Positions 13,130 through 16,258 of a stretch of 16,258 nucleotides of DNA are shown piece by piece (position 1 is the first letter of the stretch; every line of letters begins with the position of its first letter). Source of the stretch: Treponema sp. (lineage in GTDB: Bacteria > Spirochaetota > Spirochaetia > Treponematales > Treponemataceae); assembly GCA_016282455.1 (NCBI GenBank), contig JAEEKM010000118.1, positions 1 through 16,258 of the forward strand. The letters run 5' to 3'. The notes beneath the pieces were generated by a model. That model had not been told where the DNA came from. It made no database searches and saw only the letters and a list, made by a program, of their open reading frames with translations. A program made the position numbers and the translations under genes.

Positions 13130-14053
13130 TTACCAGTGACCGGAAGCTCCTCCGCCTCCGAAGCCGCCGCCACCTCCGTGGAAACCGCCTCCACCTCCGA
13201 AACTGGAATGGCTGTGGAAAGAAGAGGGTGTGTAATGAACTCCGCCTGTTGTAAATCCGCCTTTTTTTGCACGCAGGATTGCATGAACAATTGCGTAGAT
13301 GTAAAGGCAGCAGAAAAGTCCGATAAAAATAATTACCGGTAAGGGAAGGCTTTCTGAACTTGAGTTAGAACGAACGGAAGAAGAAACAAGAGATTCATCG
13401 CTGGTGATGATTCCTGCCATGTTTTCTACCGCAAGAATAATTCCCTCTCCGTATTTTCCTGCCTGGAACTTTGGAACGATTACATTTCTTATGATGCGGG
13501 AACATTTTGCATCAGTAAGGGTTCCTTCTGTTCCATAACCTGTCTCAATGCGAACTCCGTGTTCTGCCATTGCAACCGTAAGCAGGGCTCCGTTATCTAC
13601 CCCTTTCTGACCTAACTGCCATTTTTCTGCATGCTTTAGCGAATACTCTTCAATGCTTTTTCCATTCAGGCTGTTTACTGTAAGAACTGCAATCTGGGCA
13701 CCGCTTGTAGAACTTAAGTTCATAAGAAAGGAATTAAGCTGGGCATATTCACTGTCGCTTAGAACACGGGCAGTGTCCATTACAGGACCTGTGAGAATGT
13801 AAAGTCCCTTGCCGTCTATGCTGTAGGTCTGCGGGCGGACAGCACTTTCTGCAGAAAAAGAATCTGCTTGTGTAAGGGGAACATAATCTTCTTCTGAAGA
13901 AAGGTTTGTCTGGGAAATGTTCTCTGGTTCCAGGGAATCTTTTCTTTCCTTAAGGCTTTCGCGAATTCCCATAACGGGAATACCTATCATCATGGCAAGC
14001 ATTATGATAAGCGGAAAGAGTGGCTGTTTGTTTTTGCTTTTTTCTACGCCCAC
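13130..14053 (-). CDS. TPM-domain membrane protein with Gly-rich tail (YgcG-like)
   Basis: This is a 307-residue protein of the YgcG/TPM family (Pfam TPM_phosphatase fold). An N-terminal membrane segment (about 11-30) is followed by a Ser/Glu-rich stretch, the TPM domain (about 85-225, with GAQIAVLTVNSL, the NGALLTVAMAEHGVRIETGYG core and KYGEGIILAVENM), a second membrane segment (about 236-260) and a Gly-rich tail ending GGGGASGHW, the hallmark ending of this family. The start is GTG at 14053 with GGAGG (14065-14061) 7 bp upstream, and it overlaps the upstream TPM gene by 10 bp, so it is probably coupled to it. TPM proteins recur next to lemA; phosphatase activity has been shown for a plant relative and proposed roles elsewhere concern membrane or photosystem maintenance. 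The exact function here is unknown. Confidence 0.88.
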   Translation of the reverse strand: MGVEKSKNKQPLFPLIIMLAMMIGIPVMGIRESLKERKDSLEPENISQTNLSSEEDYVPLTQADSFSAESAVRPQTYSIDGKGLYILTGPVMDTARVLSDSEYAQLNSFLMNLSSTSGAQIAVLTVNSLNGKSIEEYSLKHAEKWQLGQKGVDNGALLTVAMAEHGVRIETGYGTEGTLTDAKCSRIIRNVIVPKFQAGKYGEGIILAVENMAGIITSDESLVSSSVRSNSSSESLPLPVIIFIGLFCCLYIYAIVHAILRAKKGGFTTGGVHYTPSSFHSHSSFGGGGGFHGGGGGFGGGGASGHW

Positions 14054-14748
14054 TTTTCATCCTCCAGAATAACAAGACCGTCGCAGAGTTCATTTTTTCG
14101 CGGACCCTGAGAGGGGAAATTTTCTGCAAGAAGTTCGCCGCATTTTTGGATTGCATCAAGACAGGCTTCCTTTACATTTCCTTTTGCCATGTTTTCTGCA
14201 ATTCCGTCTGCAATAAGGTTCCACATGTCATGGGAAATTTTATTGCTGATTCCTTCGTCTGCAAGAATCCTTACCTGACGTTCAAGGCATGAAAAGTAAA
14301 TTAAAATTCCTGAGTGTCCGCTGGTACAGTAAACTCCGCTTTCTGCAAAGTGTCTCATTGCCCTTCTTGTAACTGCAGCTCTTTTTGCACCGCTTGGAAT
14401 GACAAGGGAGTCAATTGCGGGAATGTTGTAGAGCAGGTAAAAGACTAGAATCATGAGTGAAGCGGCAAGAATGAAAAATGCAACAAGATACCATGAAGAG
14501 TTGCCCCAGAAAAGACTTTTAAGCCAGGTGTCAATCTGGTCTGCAAGAGGTAAAAGGCATAAAAGAAAAACCATGCTTGTTACGGAAGCCGTTAAAAGTT
14601 CCCAGAAGGCATAGCTTGAACTTTCTGCCGACATGGCAAGTGCAATTTCTCCGCTTGTTTTTTCTTCTGCCCTCACAACTGCTTCTTTGATTTCGTCAAA
14701 GTCTTCTTGTGAGAGCTTTAGTTTTTTTATGAGCGATGAATATTTCAT
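14044..14748 (-). CDS. TPM-domain protein with two membrane segments inserted
   Basis: This 234-residue protein appears to be a split TPM domain. Residues 13-40 (LSQEDFDEIKEAVVRAEEKTSGEIALA) match the start of TPM domains. Two membrane segments (about 48-68 and 86-108) follow, and the rest (about 125-225, with SGHSGILIYFSCLERQVRILAD) is the remaining TPM core. This layout is typical of the middle gene in lemA-tpm-tpm clusters. The ATG at 14748 lies 12 bp after the lemA stop and has no clear Shine-Dalgarno, so reinitiation from lemA is likely. It overlaps the next TPM gene by 10 bp. It is a probable partner of the Gly-rich TPM protein in the inner membrane. The family call is reasonably sure; function is not known. 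Confidence 0.8.
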   Translation of the reverse strand: MKYSSLIKKLKLSQEDFDEIKEAVVRAEEKTSGEIALAMSAESSSYAFWELLTASVTSMVFLLCLLPLADQIDTWLKSLFWGNSSWYLVAFFILAASLMILVFYLLYNIPAIDSLVIPSGAKRAAVTRRAMRHFAESGVYCTSGHSGILIYFSCLERQVRILADEGISNKISHDMWNLIADGIAENMAKGNVKEACLDAIQKCGELLAENFPSQGPRKNELCDGLVILEDEKWA

Positions 14749-14760
14749 GGGCGCTTTGTT

Positions 14761-15354
14761 TTAGTTTGAAAAGTTTACTACAGGTGCGCTGTAGTTTTCC
14801 TGGGCTGTCTTAAAGTACTGCTTGGCTTTAAAACCAAAAATGTTTGCAATAAGAACTGTTGGGAAAACCTGACGTTTTTTGTTGTAGGCCTGTGCTTTTT
14901 CGTTGTAGCGGGTGCGCTCTGTTGAAATGCGGTTCTCTGTTCCTTCAAGCTGACTCTGAAGTTCAAGGAAGTTTTCATTTGCTTTAAGTTCAGGATAGTT
15001 TTCCTGAAGGGCAAGAAGTCTTCCAAGTCCTGCAGAAAGTTTGTTCTGGCTTTCTACAAAGGCATTAAAGGCTTCTTCATCTTCTGTGATTGAACTGTCA
15101 ACTGTCATGTTTCCGCCAAGACCCTTGCGGGCTTCTGCAACTGCGGTAAAGACAGAACTTTCGTGAGCGGCATAACCCTGAACTGTTGCAACAAGGTTTG
15201 GAATAAGATCTGCACGCCTCTGATACTGGTTTTCAACGTTTGCCCACTGTGCATCTACGTCTTCCCTTCCGCCTACAAGTCCGTTGTAAGCACTGATTAA
15301 ATAAATAACCAAAACTGCAATCGCTGCAAGTCCGATAATAGATCCTCTTTTCAT
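14761..15354 (-). CDS. lemA: LemA family protein
   Basis: This is a 197-residue LemA-family protein, the usual length. It has a short N-terminal membrane anchor (about 5-23, IIGLAAIAVLVIYLISAYNG), then a long helical, outward- or periplasm-facing domain starting with the family motif DVDAQWANVENQYQRRADLI and PNLVATVQGYAAHE. Later conserved parts are LLALQENYPELKANENFLEL and the tail RTRYNEKAQAYN. LemA proteins are widespread, anchored, mostly helical proteins of unclear function, often beside TPM-domain genes, as here. The ATG at 15354 has AAGGAG (15366-15361) 6 bp upstream. It is the first gene of a three-gene unit with both TPM genes. Confidence in family is high; no function should be inferred from the symbol. 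Confidence 0.95.
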   Translation of the reverse strand: MKRGSIIGLAAIAVLVIYLISAYNGLVGGREDVDAQWANVENQYQRRADLIPNLVATVQGYAAHESSVFTAVAEARKGLGGNMTVDSSITEDEEAFNAFVESQNKLSAGLGRLLALQENYPELKANENFLELQSQLEGTENRISTERTRYNEKAQAYNKKRQVFPTVLIANIFGFKAKQYFKTAQENYSAPVVNFSN

Positions 15355-15454
15355 CTTTTACTCCTTAAGAATAGATGTTTTATTTCTAATATAAAAAAAG
15401 ACTACACCATTTGTTTTATTTTTTCAACTCTGAGTAGAGCAGCTTCTCTGAGTA
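15355..15454 (-). other. Spacer between kinase gene and lemA
   Basis: This spacer should hold the lemA promoter. A TATATT (15393-15388) could be the -10, but no matching -35 was found. A 9-bp direct repeat CTCTGAGTA (15428-15436 and 15446-15454, 9-bp spacing) abuts the kinase stop codon. No terminator with a T-run was recognised for the kinase gene. Confidence 0.35.
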
Positions 15455-16258
15455 TTACAGGTTAAAGTCATTTACCAGAGGCAAAAGTTTTTTGACGTTT
15501 TCCTTTGCATGGACAATTCTTCTGGCATTTAAGGAACCTTCTTCATGAGGCTGCTTATTAAGAATGTAAAGATAGCGCACCATGCCAAGAAGTTTTATTT
15601 TGTTCAGTTTGCTTTCTCTTTCTTTTGCATCTGCTTCGTCAAGATAAAGTTCTGCAACCGTGTCCCAGATGTAATTTGCAGTCTCTTCTTTTATGCCAAG
15701 AAATTCCAGAGAGTTACCCGGGTAATCTTCTCCAAATGCAATGTAGGTAACATAGATTGCCTGAAGGTCAAAGATGGGCTGCCCCTTACTGAGTGTGTCC
15801 ATGTCAATCAGCATGGGTTCTCCGTTTGTGAGCATTACGTTCTTCATCTGAAAATCCCCGTGAACCACATGATTGTCGTCAGGCAGGGCAGTAATCATTT
15901 TTGTAAGTTTGTCTGCTTCTTCCTGTGTAAGATCGGGCTGAATTATGTCCATGTATTTTATAAACACATCTCTTGTGTAGATAAGGTTTTCCGGATCCAT
16001 CTCGGTGCTGTGAACAAGTTTAAGAAAATCAACATATTCCTTAAGGGTTTTGTACATGGCATCCCTGTTGTTTTCTTTTTCTTCTTCTATAATTATTTCA
16101 TTAAAAGTTTTTGCCTTTAACAGTTCAAAGACTGAACCGTATTTGTCTCCAACCTTTACTATGTCGTAGGAAATGGCAGTTGGAATTCCCTTTACAAAAG
16201 CCATCTTTGCCATTGCCTTTTCATTTTCAATCATGTGCATGGCTTCTGAGGAATTGTA
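15455..16258 (-). CDS. Aminoglycoside phosphotransferase (APH)-type kinase, 5' end outside window
   Basis: This has the protein-kinase-like fold of the APH/choline kinase family; 267 residues are visible and the frame stays open to the window edge, so the N-terminus is probably missing. The ATG at 16240 is unlikely to be the start, since the upstream codons (YNSSEA) continue the N-lobe pattern. Catalytic loop: VVHGDFQMKNVML (near 15843-15881; Asp base and metal-binding Asn). Metal-binding DxD segment: LIDMDTLSKGQP (near 15780-15815). The hinge region VFELLKAKTF is also recognisable. Relatives phosphorylate small molecules such as aminoglycosides, choline, homoserine or sugars; the substrate cannot be read from sequence, so it should not be taken as a resistance gene. 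It runs in the same direction as lemA, with 100 bp between. Confidence 0.85.
   Translation of the reverse strand, partial: YNSSEAMHMIENEKAMAKMAFVKGIPTAISYDIVKVGDKYGSVFELLKAKTFNEIIIEEEKENNRDAMYKTLKEYVDFLKLVHSTEMDPENLIYTRDVFIKYMDIIQPDLTQEEADKLTKMITALPDDNHVVHGDFQMKNVMLTNGEPMLIDMDTLSKGQPIFDLQAIYVTYIAFGEDYPGNSLEFLGIKEETANYIWDTVAELYLDEADAKERESKLNKIKLLGMVRYLYILNKQPHEEGSLNARRIVHAKENVKKLLPLVNDFNL

Noticed and set aside
13130..13342. Plus-strand ORFs over the Gly-rich tail region
   Set aside because: They are antisense shadows of the GGN-rich codons of the TPM protein.
15545..16120. 191-residue plus-strand ORF opposite the kinase gene
   Set aside because: Its translation is Phe/Cys/Val-rich with no recognisable domain, as expected for the antisense of a kinase coding sequence with intact catalytic motifs.
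1..16258. CRISPR arrays, tRNA or rRNA genes, transposases, integrases, phage genes
   Set aside because: No regularly spaced direct repeats, cloverleaf sequences or recombinase motifs were seen on either strand.

Overview
The window looks like chromosome from a host-associated treponeme (spirochaete). This rests on moderate GC with AT-rich spacers, BspA-like/TpLRR leucine-rich-repeat proteins, Gly-rich TPM (YgcG-type) proteins beside LemA, and large lipoproteins carrying transglutaminase and SUMF1 domains. The genus is an inference from gene content; no rRNA or tRNA gene is present to test it.

Layout. 2-2182 (+) is mutS without its 5' end, convergent with a lepB-hemW pair (4098-2198, -) whose genes overlap by 4 bp. 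A GC-rich palindromic spacer and a 13-bp inverted repeat separate lepB from a BspA-like LRR lipoprotein gene (5498-4287, -). That gene is divergent from a leucine unit (+): promoter, 18-codon leader peptide with five Leu codons, mutually exclusive antiterminator and terminator hairpins, then leuA (5863-7539). Next is a secreted LRR-transglutaminase-LRR protein (7697-9955, +), convergent with a 958-residue transglutaminase/SUMF1 lipoprotein (12912-10036, -). Upstream of that, on the minus strand, lies lemA-tpm-tpm (15354-13130), then an APH-type kinase cut by the window end.

How it works together. Most of the right half encodes envelope or secreted proteins: two different transglutaminase-fold proteins meet tail to tail, and LemA/TPM proteins are membrane-associated. 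The left half is housekeeping (mismatch repair, signal peptidase, HemW) plus leucine biosynthesis. The strongest regulatory signal is a classical ribosome-mediated leucine attenuator in front of leuA, complete with leader peptide, antiterminator and terminator. I know of no description of this in spirochaetes.

Other points of interest. Three genes (leader peptide, lepB, LRR-transglutaminase) have a -10 box 6-7 bp before ATG and no Shine-Dalgarno, so they look leaderless. The signal peptidase has Arg where the catalytic Lys is expected. A ~72-bp hairpin repeat occurs twice with a compensatory base-pair change, and one copy adjoins what looks like a decayed fragment of the LRR-transglutaminase gene.
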